Shown: one piece after another, positions 1 to 24,570 of the stretch | Layout of the letters: every line of letters begins with the position of its first letter | Numbering within the stretch: position 1 is the first letter of the stretch | Origin: Patiria miniata | Lineage: Eukaryota; Echinodermata; Asteroidea; Valvatida; Asterinidae | DNA: 64,000 bases | Assembly (NCBI RefSeq): GCF_015706575.1 | Contig: NW_024037048.1 | Coordinates: 12,789,512-12,853,511 of the forward strand | Direction of reading: 5' to 3' | The notes under the pieces: model-generated | What the model saw: the letters and a program-made list of their open reading frames with translations, nothing else | Databases searched by the model: none | What the model was told of the DNA's origin: nothing | Translations under genes and position numbers: made by a program

Positions 1-3000
1 GTGCACTACGAGTACCAAACTGTCTGTATCTGTGTACATCAACCTGATTTTCTCTTTGTACTTGTCTTTCAAATGGTTGTAATAAAAATCGTACATCAGC
101 GTCTTTGAGAGATCCAAGATACTCACTCCGCAATAGATCGGTTTGTTTAACACGGTTTTAGTCTTGTACATTTCGACAAATGACAACTCGCATTCTGAAA
201 ATGACGTCGTCGTTTTGTAGCTCGGTTTCTGTATAATATTTTCGTATTTATCTCGATCGTCATCGTTATTGTCTCTGAGCAGGGAACCGTCAATCCTGTT
301 TCTGACGTTTTCCATCGTCTTACCAAACACGCTGTTATTCATCAGTTTAAAAAAGTCTTTCTCAAAATCAGAGGTCGCCTTTGTTCTGAGTTGCGTGTTT
401 TTGTCTATGTAAGATGCCATCCAAGGAGCCTGCTTAAATTGCAGCACTCGATGCACCTTTTTAAGTTTCAAGCCGAGTTTGAGATACAACTGCAACGTGA
501 CGTAGTGTAAAACATATTTTTGTTTAGGATTAAGGGTACACGTTAATTTTTGCACGTTGCTACTAGGTTCGGTATCCAATAATTCGTTTTGATAATCAGA
601 CATCCATTCTTTTGGTATGACGATGTTTTCTGGCGCTAGGGGATAATCGTTGTGCAGGTCGTGGAGATTGTCCGGGTAATCGAGGTCTACTTCAAAGCAA
701 TAACCGGTGTTTGACGTTTTCCTGAGAGATAATATCTTGGACTCGGTAAACGTTTTTGTAGACGCCCATTTAAAGTCTTTGTACGGCAGGTATTGACTCA
801 TGGCCCAGCCGTACATATTGTTTGCATCGAGGTAGGTGATGTAACTCGACGGCTCGTTTGGATTATGGTCGGATAGGTATTTGTTATTGGCTTTGTGGTA
901 TCTCATACCACCCACGCTCGAGATACCACCTCTTTTTGCCTTTTCAAAAAATAAATGTTTGTCTACGTCTTGCAATAGTTCGAGTTTAACTTCCGAGTGT
1001 TTTAACAAGGCATCCCACGACAATCCTGGTGCTGTATAGTAATTAGCCGGATCTAACGCGTAGTTTGTAATACACGTTTTCCTAAAGTTTTCAAATACGC
1101 ATGCCAGTAATAACGTATCGGTAGTGACGTACAAATCGTGATATTCCCCCATGTTTTTAACTTTAAACTCGTTCCACGTCAGTTTAGCTCTGTCGTAGTC
1201 CTCTCGCGATATATTTTCGTCTTTTAGGCTGCTGTAAAATTGTTCGATGGGGGGTAGGCTGGTCTCTTGAAATCTGTCAAACGAGTCCATGTATTCATAC
1301 GGATAAACTCCTTTTTGTAACAACGAGTCGATATTTTGTCGATTAAAATGTTCTCTGAGTAGTTTAAACGACTCTCTCGGACAAGCTTTAGATAATCTAT
1401 CCAACGAAGACGCCATAAAATTAAACGAGTCTATAAATCGCATATTTCCGATCGAAAACGAAATATACTTTTCCGAATTTCTAGCGATAACTTGTATTTC
1501 CTTGTCATCGTACTCTGAAATACTCTGCATGATCAAGTGAGCGTCGTAATTTTGCAGATTGTGAAAGACGACCGGTATGGGGGTAAAACCTGGTTTAACT
1601 TGTAATTTTAGATTGCAGTAGGCGTGCGCGGCACCTCTATATCTACCCGTGACGTGGCAGTGATCTCTCACCTTTCTAAATTTGTTGATTTTCTTTTTGC
1701 ATTCGAGGCATTTATACTCGGTAAATCCATTTTTGTTTTCGTACTGATGTTCTTTTATTTGTTTTTCTGTTTTTGGTTTTTTGGGTTTCTGGCACTGACA
1801 GTTGCTCGAGTAATTGGGATAAATTGGTTTCTCGCAAATCCAACACGTGTTTGTTTTATCATGATGTTCTTTAGCTCGCTCGTTAAATTTCATGGGTTAG
1901 GGTTTTTTAAATATGCAATTTATGTCGCTTTGTATTTTTAACATTTTATGTACAAACTTTGATACAGCATCTTTACCTCTATAAGTCTCTTGATACGCAT
2001 TGGTGCCGTCGCATCTAACTACTACCAACGAGTAACCGCTTGCTTTGTGAATGTTTGTCTTTTGCGTGTTGTTCTTTTTAGCGTCCGAGTTTTTTTCTAA
2101 TATCGATTCAAAGTCGGCGTAAACTACAAACGGTGCTTTTTGTTTAAACCTGTAGTTTTTAAATTCTAATATTGGCACATCTTTTTCGTCGACTATCCAC
2201 TCGTTATTTACATATTTTCGCTTAGCGGTAGGAAATACAATCTTTGACGGATGTGTATCTATACCGTTACAATCGGTCATGTGTCTATCTAATTTTAATT
2301 GCGTTCTATAATGACACAGGCACCTTCGACAAAAATATTTCTTACTTTTATGTTTTGTTACGTTGTAAATCAATCTCGAAAAATTATTTATCCAGCAGTA
2401 GTGATGCTTGTCGCCCTCAGAAAACAAAAACAGATCGATAGGTCGTGACTCTGCTTTATAGTTTTTAGACACGTATAACGGATATATTTCTCCCTCATAA
2501 CCGTATACGTTTATCGTTAAATTATTTTGTCTTTCTATCTTTGGTATCTGGTCGATCGGTGTCGGAAAGTCTACGCCTTTAAATTTGAGTCCGTCGTCTT
2601 TGGTGTAAATACTAGGTCTCTCTTCGCGAGGTCTATATTTGGGATCGTTTTTTATGTTATGTTTTACTTTATCCGTATACAAGCCAAGAGCAGCTCTCAA
2701 ACACCATCTCAAACACTCGTCGTCTTTGTTTTTGATGTTTATCATCGCCTGTTTTCTTTTAATATGCGGGGGTAGGTCAATGTAAGAACTACCTCTCACG
2801 GGGTTAAACCTGTTGATGTTGATATACAACGCCATTATCTTTTTTAAAACCCAACCCGATCCTTGATTCGTATACCTTTCATCCTTTCTAAATATCTGGT
2901 CGATGTCTTCTTTTAAAACCTGTTTTATTTGACTTTGATTTAAAACGACTCTCTGATCGGTATAATGTGTAGCTTCGATCGTTTCGATCGTACCATCCGG

Positions 3001-3510
3001 TTTGGTTTTTTCGTATTTTATTTTGATTGTGAGCTCCATTTTTAAACCTCTTAGCTCTCTCAATTCTGACTTGATTTTATTTACAATTTGATCTTTGTGC
3101 GTATCAAAAAATCTGACTAAATCGTCGTTAAAAAGTCTAGGAATCAGTTCCCAGTTTCTAAAGTTGTTTCTAAATCTCCTCGTCGCTCTAAACTCAGCCT
3201 CTTGAAAATCCTCGGGTTGCCTAGAGTTTTGAATCGCCGAGAGTAAATCTTTTTTCAAAAATCGACCTTTATAACCCGACGGGTTATATTCTAGATCGTT
3301 ATCGTCTACAATCTGTTTGAGCTCATGTAGCGTCTTTTTCCTCAAGTTTTTAAATCGAGCTTCGTGGTTTTTTATCCCGTTGATGTAGACTTTACGCGTA
3401 AGAGTAACATTTTGATTGTACGGTATATCATATCGCTGGACGTAATCGCGCAGCGTCGCTTTATTCCATCTAGAAAATCCCTTAACGATTGGCTTGATCG
3501 TAGTCACCAT
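1..3510 (-). pseudogene. Polinton family B DNA polymerase, interrupted, runs off left edge
   Basis: This is a protein-primed type B DNA polymerase that would replicate the Polinton. Reading from the ATG at 3510, the N-terminal region is lysine-rich and SAP-like, followed by a Cys/His cluster (about 2275-2345). The exonuclease motif I core YADFES lies near 2105-2130. A single in-frame TAA at 1897-1899 interrupts the protein after 537 codons, and the same frame then continues open to base 1. The continuation carries a CxxC/HCHVTGRYRGAAHA block, exonuclease II (NLQNYDAH, near 1535-1560), exonuclease III (RFIDSFNFM, near 1415-1440), polymerase motif A (YLDANNMYGWAM, near 800-838), motif B (KLMNNSVFGKT, near 310-345) and motif C (YTDTDS, near 15-40). 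All catalytic motifs are present. The rest of the thumb is off the edge. One stop in about 1170 codons means recent inactivation, or a sequencing error. Confidence 0.85.
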
Positions 3511-3780
3511 TTATTATATATTAATATAATATTTTATTTATTATTTTTTTTTTGTAGATGAGGTCATTATTTTGGATTTATAAGCGATCAGACTCACCGG
3601 CTAGAGAGAGATCTTCAAGACGAGAGATATTGAGCCCCGGTTTTGGCTTGGGGCTGAGACTGAGATATTGGGAGGGAGAGATCATTGGGAGGGGGCGGGT
3701 GGGGGGCGTGGCCAAAGGGAGAGAGAGGGGGGCGAGATTATTGGGTTTGGTCTCGTACCCCCCCCCCATCCCCCCCTACT
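1..3780 (-). mobile_element. Polinton/Maverick element, one end
   Basis: The polymerase gene on the minus strand and its distance from a sharp edge mark this as the end of a Polinton. Polintons usually carry PolB near one end, have AG...CT termini and make 6-bp target duplications. Read on the minus strand, the candidate terminus starts AGTAGGGGGG at 3780. From 3781 (CCAGATA) the sequence matches the intron of the paralogous receptor gene at about 37531, which has no insertion, so the edge falls at or within a few bases of 3780. The 3511-3780 stretch is AT-rich near the gene and then G/GA-rich, and I see no gene in it. The other end lies outside the window, so the inverted repeat and target duplication cannot be confirmed. 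Confidence 0.75.
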
Positions 3781-4280
3781 CCAGATATGCCTAGGGATGT
3801 GAAAATATTACATGTATACGTCTATGCAACGCCTTTAGTTCAATCGACATTGGGCCTAACAATTTTATTTTTGCTTCCCCGGGATCTCCAGCCTTTAAAT
3901 AGATTTTGATATGTGTATAATTACACATTATTGTTTCATGCACTTTGCCTTCTTAATTGTTATGGGTAAATATTGTATGCAATTGTTTTTTGTACTCTTA
4001 ACGAATTTTGGTTTTGTACAGAGATCTGTATATTCAATGTCACACCATCTTTATTATGTTTGGAAATTTCTGACTCTTCAAGAAAATATTTTGTCATGCG
4101 TTAGAATGATACAGAATGTTGTCCTTCGACTATACCTGTCGCTCATTCTCAGTCATTTTGAGCTCACCAAATGTTATTTAAACTCTGTCTATAGTATCCC
4201 TTAAACACTGAGGCTAACTCTTGGAGTTCCTTGAATATTAATGAAATATATACATATATATGTTTTACTTTCATTTTAAG

Positions 4281-17175
<12,895 letters not shown>

Positions 17176-19076
17176 AGTGTCTTGCACATTCCCAGATAAG
17201 AAATATCCGAAAAGAAAATGGTTTGAAGAAAAAAGTCTGTTTCAAGTGGCCAATATATTAAAATCATTATTGATCAAGATGGATCAATAGGACACGCTTC
17301 TTGCTCACTTTCATTCCTAAGAAAAAAGATTCTAGTCTTTTCTCTCCGTGTATTGGAATGAAATCGTTTACAATATATAGAAGGTGGCAGGCTAAACTAA
17401 TAGCTAAAACATGGCTTTTTAAGCGTCTTAAACCAATGCCAAATGCCATTTTTTTTTTGCGATTGACGTTTGTTGTTTATGGACTGTGGTATTTAAATCT
17501 GAGGTATTACTGTGGTTCACCATCATTGAATGAAACGTTCACAGATAAATATTTTGTTGAACTTCATAATATTCGGATTTCCCTCAAATGAGTGCATGCA
17601 TGATTGTTTTTAAAGATAAAAATGTTCACATTTTATAATAATACTTGAACCGTTTTTTCTAAAATACACAGTGATTTTCCAGTATTGTATTATATAACCA
17701 TTAGCTTCGTAAAGTACATTCCTGTACAAACAGTAAAATAATAACAAGCCATACAATGTTTATTTGCAAATGATAACTTGCCGACTGGGAAATTTCCTTA
17801 CAGATTCTTGCAAGTTGCACAAAACATTTATATAAAAAATGGTGAAGTTATCAATAAATTATCGACTGTCGGTATCGCTATAAAACTAAAATTTGGAGCA
17901 AACACTAATAGCAATGTTATTTTATTTAACGTATTGTACACATTTGTTTTTCAGCATTTAATTATTAAAATAAATATTGTATTACATAATTGACATAATT
18001 TGTATATTTGGAACACCAGTAAAGACCTATATACTTAGACAGATGACACGTGCATTTGCATTCTTCTGCGAAATAAATATGAAATGTAGCTCATTTCATT
18101 GAGATGATATCTTGTTTACCTTTAAAAGTGTTTTAAAAATGGTGAAAGGAGAGTGTTCTGTCGAAGGTGCAAAAAAATAGCAATTTTGAAAAGAAGTTCT
18201 TTAAGCAAGGTAACTGAGGCTGCTCAATGGTTGCCAGTTAATGTAGAAAAACAAACTGGCTTAACAGGTTAACAAAATACCAGAATAAGTTGGTAAATGA
18301 CTTCGAAAGATTTATTTTAAAAAGTTGCAGAGTTGGAGATCTAACAATGATTGTAGTTAGCACCGAGTGTTGTATAAAGGCTCATACATGTATTCGATTT
18401 TCATTTGATTCGATTTAATCTTGCTTTTGGATCATGATTCATTCGATACACAGATACATATTTAATCACCTTTTTTATTCAGATTATTAGCATTGCAATG
18501 GTATATTGCTAACTTATAGCAAACATTGAATTTCTGTTTAAAATGTTAAGACAAATTTTAGTTCAGATGTGTTGAATCACATACATTTCACAGACAGATC
18601 GATTTATCCGATGACTTTCTTCTTATACTTGATATGCATTTTGTAGAGTATTTTTGGGGAACAGGGTTGTTTGATTTGAATTATTTTAATCATTAATCTA
18701 AATCCTGCTTTAAATCAATACAAAAACGACTAAAATCGGCATTTTTAATTTGAATGCTCCACCTGCATATATTCTATTGCATAATTGACATTACTGTTAT
18801 ATTTTCAATACATGTACACGCAGGCCTGCTAGCTGACTAAATATCTGTTCTAACGTAATCGCGTGTGCACAGGTTTTCGCCTTAGTACAGACATTGATTG
18901 AGGGATATTCCATTGTCAACACAACTGTACCGTTAGACTCTCATGAAAAAATGGAATCCCTTTGAATTGATATTCAGTGGAGATTCATCTATTCCTACAA
19001 ACAAGTCTGTAAAGACTGATGCCACCTGCATATTATGCATTATTTTGCCAAATTAATATGCGTTCTTCCTTATGTA
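17176..19076 (+). other. Gene A 3' UTR and intergenic sequence
   Basis: AT-rich sequence without a convincing gene. Candidate polyadenylation signals AATAAA occur at 17853-17858, 17969-17974 and 18072-18077, so the transcript of gene A probably ends near 17.9-18.1 kb. From there to the left LTR at 19077 I see nothing beyond AT-rich unique-looking DNA. Confidence 0.5.
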
Positions 19077-19449
19077 TGTAGCGAAATAATCTTTTGTCAG
19101 GCCATGCATTTTTGTGTTATTATTGCGATCAAGAGAGGGCGTCAGACAAGACCTATAAAAAGTATCCGTATCTGGGCAGACCCGCCGAGGTCGCCAGGGT
19201 CATACGCTAGACAATAAATGATTACAATGTATACATTTGGAGGCGCGGGAAAAGAGTACGCGCAACAGAAAAAATGAGTGGCAGAATGATATTTGGAAAC
19301 ATGAGGGAAGTTTCGGCATGATTTTCGGTGGACAGAAGCAAAATAAATCAGCTCGACAAGTAAATCACATAGAAGAGTCAGTGTGTATGTTTTCGTTCCA
19401 GTTTTATTGAAGCCTATACCCCTTTGCTTCACGGCAAAATAACACTACA
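19077..19449 (+). repeat. 5' LTR
   Basis: Begins TGTAGCGAAATAATC and ends AACACTACA (TG...CA). A TATA-like box (TATAAAA, 19154-19160) and an AATAAA (19213-19218) give the promoter and polyadenylation signals expected of an LTR, placing the R region shortly after. Confidence 0.9.
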
Positions 19450-19452
19450 AAT

Positions 19453-19470
19453 TGGTAACACGGATGGGGT
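19453..19470 (+). promoter_or_regulatory. Putative primer-binding site
   Basis: TGGTAACACGGATGGGGT starts three bases after the LTR, with the TGG that pairs to a tRNA 3' CCA end. I cannot assign the tRNA. Confidence 0.55.
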
Positions 19471-20317
19471 GTGGGTAACGTGTTTGAAACGTGAACTGGA
19501 CGACGACAAAAACAGAATTTTGGAGCGTATCGTCGAGAGATCATTTTGCCTGGGCTGCTGCTTAGCTAGCTTCAAGACGGGACGAAATACGGCGAACGGT
19601 TTTAGAGTTCGTCGATCCATTGATGCAACCGAGACCTGAGCTGCAGGCCTTCCCAATCGAGCCTGACTTGCTGAAAAGCGGACTGTCTTGGAAGTCCGCT
19701 GTGCCGTGACAGCTGCCGTTTGATCCGCACCGAGACCCGTGGGCAGCGGACGTACGGTCTTCGCTGCGAGGAGACGGGGTCCGCAACTACACAAACGCCT
19801 TCGCTGGACGTTGAATTATTGCACTTCGAACAACGGGGGTGTTGCTGTGACGGATAGCACTATTTGGATGACAGAGGCGTGAAGCTTGATGTCCGAGACT
19901 CGCTTGGACTGGGCCTACTGGTGTGGGGAGCTCGAGAGGGCAACAGTCAAGTCGGCTACACCTGCTGTACTGGAGTGACGGTTCAACGCTGCGGTGGATG
20001 AACTGAGGATTGACAAGTCTCCGGCCTGGATCGACTGGTGAAACAGCTCATGGTATTGTAACTGCAGGACTGATTAATGAACTTTCACCTTTAATTGTAT
20101 GTTGAACAGTACGTAGGCTATAATTTCATTAAGGGTTGCCCTGAAAACACAAAATACCCAGTTGTTGTATTGTCGAGGTGTGTTTGAAGTCTGCCTAATA
20201 CATGTAGTTTGCCCATTATCTCATTTACCTGTGTACATATGCAATAGTGTGTCCCAAGTTATGAAAGTTTGATTGAGAGTGCTTGAGGGATTTTTGTTTG
20301 GCACAGAAGCAAATATT
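19471..20317 (+). other. Retrotransposon untranslated leader
   Basis: About 850 bases between the primer-binding site and gag. Short open stretches exist but none resembles a protein family, and several ATGs precede the gag start. Packaging signals would be expected here but cannot be recognised by eye. Confidence 0.5.
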
Positions 20318-21415
20318 ATGGCTAACTCAGAAACAGATTTGATAACCCAGTTGGTGACAGGGCTGACAAATGCCCTAAAGCAGGATAAGCCTCGGGCTGT
20401 ATCACAGCGCCCAATCAAGCTTTCAAAGTTTTCGGGTAAACCCACAAGGGCAGGGGACCCCACTATAATAGAATGGTTAGATGAAGTAGATGTGTACATT
20501 CAGCAATGCAGTATCCCGGAGGATGAGCAAGCAAAGGTTGTTATTCAGCATTTAACAGGGGTAGCCCGGGAGGAGATTAAGTGCCATGGGGATGAAATTA
20601 AAAACAATATTGCTTCCCTAAAGAAACTGCTTAAGAGGAGTTTTGGTGCGGACGAGACTGTTCAGTCTCTTCAAGAAGCCCTCTATGAGCGCACTCAAAG
20701 GGAGGAAGAATCACTGATGGATTTTTCTAGATCGCTTATGCGACTTCATGATCGAATCCTTGAAGTCGCGACAGAAGGCGAGAAGGGCGCCCTCAAGGGG
20801 TTACGCGACAGGGTATTAATCAGCCAGTTTGTCGCTGGTGCTAGAATTAAATCTGTTAGGCTGGAGCTGCGCAGGCTTGAGTTAGCCAAACCTTCCCAAA
20901 GTTTCAGTGAGATGCGCGATGCAGCACGGGAACTTTTCCGTGACATTGAAGGGGGGTCACGCCCCAAACGGAGTCAAGTGCACCAGGTGTCAGCTGAAAG
21001 TGTATCACCTGAGGCTGAAGATAGTACACCGGGGGTCAAGGTCAATGAAATTTCAGTTAATAGGAATAATGACCAGTTGCAACAGGTGTTAGCACAACAG
21101 CAAGAGCTGTTGCGATGTCTCCAGTCACAACAGGGTATGTTGTTAAAGCAACAGGAGCAGTTGAATACATTGTTGAAACATGTACATGTAGGGCAAGATG
21201 CGAAAATTCCGTGGGTATCGGATACTGCCGGGAACAGACCACCTCTGGTTTGTTTTTACTGTAAGAAACCAGGGCATATCAAGGCTCATTGCAAGCGCAG
21301 AATAGCTAAGGAGGCAGCGACAACAGCTCAGCCATCACGCGAACCACAGTTAAGTAGTAATGTGCAGGGTAAAGTAGTCGGGGAGGGGTTAAACCCCCAT
21401 GCTCCACAACTGTAG
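20318..21415 (+). CDS. gag: Gypsy gag polyprotein
   Basis: The structural capsid/nucleocapsid protein. I prefer the ATG at 20318 (MANSETDLITQLV); an in-frame ATG at 20273 would add 15 residues. The first 200 residues have the helical character of Gypsy capsids (IIEWLDEVDVYIQQCSIPED onward). Next comes a glutamine-rich coiled-coil-like segment (QQVLAQQQELLRCLQSQQ) and one zinc knuckle CFYCKKPGHIKAHC (Cx2Cx4Hx4C), which binds RNA. The frame ends at TAG 21413-21415. A candidate slippery heptamer lies 19-25 bases upstream of that stop. Confidence 0.85.
   Translation: MANSETDLITQLVTGLTNALKQDKPRAVSQRPIKLSKFSGKPTRAGDPTIIEWLDEVDVYIQQCSIPEDEQAKVVIQHLTGVAREEIKCHGDEIKNNIASLKKLLKRSFGADETVQSLQEALYERTQREEESLMDFSRSLMRLHDRILEVATEGEKGALKGLRDRVLISQFVAGARIKSVRLELRRLELAKPSQSFSEMRDAARELFRDIEGGSRPKRSQVHQVSAESVSPEAEDSTPGVKVNEISVNRNNDQLQQVLAQQQELLRCLQSQQGMLLKQQEQLNTLLKHVHVGQDAKIPWVSDTAGNRPPLVCFYCKKPGHIKAHCKRRIAKEAATTAQPSREPQLSSNVQGKVVGEGLNPHAPQL
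21388..21394 (+). promoter_or_regulatory. Candidate -1 frameshift heptamer between gag and pol
   Basis: G TTA AAC lies in the correct phase in gag, and slipping back one base leads into a frame that stays open to about 21600. GUUAAAC is a known functional heptamer in an arterivirus. A downstream RNA structure was not verified. Confidence 0.4.
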
Positions 21416-24052
21416 GCCGAGTGGTGGAGGACAAGGTCCAAAAGGCCTCACAAAATGGAGATTCCCAATGTGGAAGGGTGCAGTCAGAGTCTTCCATTGA
21501 TGAGGTGCTCTCTAAGTTGGTGCGAGAAAGTCCAAAGGCGTCAAAACCACATGTGTACTTGACACCGGAGCGGAGGCGTCTCTGATTTCTGCATCTTTCT
21601 ACAGGGAGAATCTAGCTAAAAAGATGGCCGGATTGAAACAGATAGGGACGCATTTGCGAGTTTTTGGAGCAAGTTGCGTTGAACTACCCATTGAGGGGTA
21701 TGTTGAAGTCCCTTTGAGTGTTTACAACTACACAGTTGTAGGCCATTTTTTAGTAGTGAAGGATTCTGTGGAGGCTGACCCAAAACATAGACCTTGTCCA
21801 GTGTTGCTTGGATGCAACGTACTGCACTTACTGAAAGATCTTACAATAGAACCCGAGCATGAAGACGCTGGTGCATGGTCATTGGCATTACAGTGGTATG
21901 GGTTTTCAAGGGGATTGGACCAAACTGAAACTGAAAATATAGTCAAGGAGACATCTGGTAAGGGACCAGTAGCTGCGCGTACAGGCAGAAACCCAACCAT
22001 GATATTGCCAAGAGAGGTGCGCAGCATACCGTGTTACTTAAGAGCACCGACTGACACCTTAGAGGGGTGTACGGTTTTGGTTGAGGGTCTGCCTGGAGTG
22101 AACGAAATGGGGCTCAGTAATAGAACAGGGGAACAATCCGACTCTGGTACATGTACTTTGGGTGCCAACTTTAAGGTTTATGATTCATGTGAGATAACCA
22201 GGGGTAGAATTGTCAATGTGTTGGTGGCAAATGTGGGAGCCCATGTACTTGAAATACCTTCACACTTTAAACTTGCCAGCGTCACAAAGATCACTACCAG
22301 GCCCAATGTTGAACTTGAGGAAGGGTCAGATGGGATTCATGTTTCAGTGAGTAATATCCTTTGTGAATCATTGGGGTATCAGGAGTTGCCCCAGACTGAT
22401 TTAGGCAAACCCGTGGACCATGATATTGAAATAGGTGATGGGGAGTCGTCGCCGAACGGCGAGTTGTACGTTTTCGAGGATGGTTCGGAGTACCAGTTAC
22501 CCATTAGGTTAAGTCTTGACTTGGGTGTAGAATTGAGCAGGGAGGATCGGGATCAGATAGTGCACTTGATTCAAAAACATGACTCAGTGTTTTCAAAAGA
22601 TTCACTGGACCTTGGGTTTTGTGACCAAGTGCCTCACAAGATTCAGACAACCGATGACCATCCGATAAACCAACCATATCGGCGTATCCCTCCACACCAC
22701 TTTAAAGAAGTTAGGGAGTTAATTGAAAAATTCCTGGACCAGGGCATTGTGCAAAAGAGTAGTAGTCCCTATGCGAGCCCTATAGTGCTTGTACAAAAGA
22801 AGGATGGGTCCTTAAGAATTTGTGTCGATTACAGGCGGCTGAATGCCAAAACGGTGCGTGACTCCTTTCCTTTGCCTCGAATTGAGGAGTCACTGGAGGC
22901 ACTCCGGGGGGCTAAGTATTTTTCATCTTTGGATCTCGCACACGGATATCATCAGGTAGCGATGGACCCTGACTCTGTCAGTAAAACTGCGTTTCGGGTT
23001 CCCTTTGGCTTGTACGAATACACCAGAATGCCTTTCGGGCTAGTAAATGCACCAGGAACCTTTCAGAGGGTCATGGAGATGTGTCTCGGTGACATGAACC
23101 TGTGTGAGTTACTGATTTATCTTGACGATATTTTGGTGTTTTCGTCTACTGTTCAAGAACATATCAACAGGTTGGACAGGGTTTTGTCTAGGCTTGCTCA
23201 GTTTGGATTAAAGGTGAAGGGCTCAAAGTGCCACTTGTTTAGTGAACATGTGTCCTACCTGGGGCATGTGGTTGGGCCAGAGGGTGTGGCTGTGGATGAA
23301 GACAAAATACAGAAAATTAAGGATTGGCCGATTCCGGAGAATGCCGCGCAGCTTAGATCATTCCTGGGCCTGGCTGGATATTATAGGCGCTTTGTGCAAA
23401 ACTTCTCCAGAATAGCGGCGCCACTGCATGCTCTTATACCCTCACAGGCTAAGGGCAATGCGAGAGGCAAGTTACCTAGTTTTGTCTGGGACTCAGATGC
23501 GCAGTTAGCATTCGATGCATTGAAGCATGCTTTAACACATGCACCAGTTTTGGCCTATCCCAATTTTGCCCAACCATTTGTCCTGGAGGTGGATGCATCC
23601 CTGCAGGGTTTAGGAGCTTGTCTGTGTCAGGATGACGAGAATGGTAGAAGGCATCCGGTAGCGTATGCCAGCCGCGGTCTAAGGGGTGTTGAAGCTAAAT
23701 ACCCGGATTATAGTTCCTTTAAATTGGAACTTTTGGCGCTCAAGTGGGCGGTAGTTGATAAGTTTAGAGATCACCTTTTGGGGGCAACCTTTATTGTCCT
23801 TACTGACAATAACCCGCTTGCTTACCTCAAATCAGCAAAGTTAGGTGCTACTGAGATGCGTTGGGTTTCGCAATTAGCCGCGTTCAATTTTGGAGTACAG
23901 TTCCGTTCAGGGAGAAGCAACAGATGTGCAGATGCACTTAGTAGGTATCCTGGGCATGCAAGTGATTCGTCAGAGGTTGAAGGTCTTATGCAGGATAAGT
24001 TGCACTCGACTTTACTTCCCAAGACAGCAGTAGTTGATAAAGTGAAGGTTAA
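21395..24052 (+). pseudogene. pol: Gypsy pol, first part: protease, reverse transcriptase, RNase H
   Basis: After gag, the -1 frame is open and protein-like to about 21535. The protease then continues in a third frame, with active site LDTGAEASLIS at about 21558-21590, so a second one-base shift lies near 21535. From there the frame is open to the MITE at 24053. The reverse transcriptase has RICVDYRRLN, SSLDLAHGYHQ, PFGLVNAPGTFQ and the catalytic YLDDILVF (about 23118-23141), then YLGHVV and FLGLAGYYRRF. RNase H follows with FVLEVDAS, ELLALKWAV and LTDNNPLAYL. An ATG at 21624 opens the longest reading frame but lies inside the protease, so it is not the real start. The second shift may be a mutation or a retrovirus-style second recoding site. 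Confidence 0.8.
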
Positions 24053-24566
24053 AGGGAATATACATCATTTGCTTTTGCTGTAATTTTCAGAAATGGATGG
24101 AATTGGGGGATTGGAAATATAAAGCAAATATAGTTACACTGACTTTTTGGAGGTTTTGGGTTCGAAAATGCTATAAAAACCAAGAAAAACGATCATTTAC
24201 CTGTAGTCTGGTTCCCTGACTCCATATAAGAAGAAACAGAGCAGTTTACATACATTGGGGAATTGTAAGGTCAGGGAACCAGTCTAGCTGGCTCGTACCC
24301 GTTCATAGGTTTGTAATCGATTGCAAACAAGTGCAATAGTCAATTGGGGCCAGTATTTGAAAAAAAGCCAGTTGTTTCCAACGCTGATCGGCCGATCAGC
24401 GTTGGAAATTGATACAAAAATACCACTTTTCTTGAAAATGACAGTATACCAGGTGCCATAATTTTACAGGATGCTTTAGACTGTCATTTACCAACGTCCT
24501 ATTAAGGTATTTCGCAAAAACTTGGTAGTTTTATTTTTCGATGTTTGCAAATGTTGTATATTCCCT
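24053..24566. mobile_element. TTAA-flanked MITE (piggyBac-like) inserted in pol
   Basis: The 514-bp insert is flanked by TTAA at 24049-24052 and 24567-24570. Terminal inverted repeats are near-identical over 20 bases: left AGGGAATATACATCATTTGC, right (minus) AGGGAATATACAACATTTGC. Inside are a perfect 34-bp palindrome (24375-24408) and an inverted pair around GGTTCCCTGAC. It contributes a stop codon to pol just inside its left end. Removing the insert and one TTAA leaves the pol frame continuous, as expected for a TTAA transposon. A diverged copy occurs at 45557-45870. Confidence 0.85.
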
Positions 24567-24570
24567 TTAA

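Noticed and set aside
1624..1941. 105-codon plus-strand ORF rich in F, L and V
   Set aside because: Antisense shadow of the Polinton polymerase, which has all catalytic motifs on the other strand.
19429..19794. 121-codon minus-strand ORF over the left LTR and leader
   Set aside because: Antisense to the retrotransposon leader and without family features.
20746..22027. Minus-strand ORFs inside gag and pol
   Set aside because: Antisense shadows of long coding frames with clear motifs.
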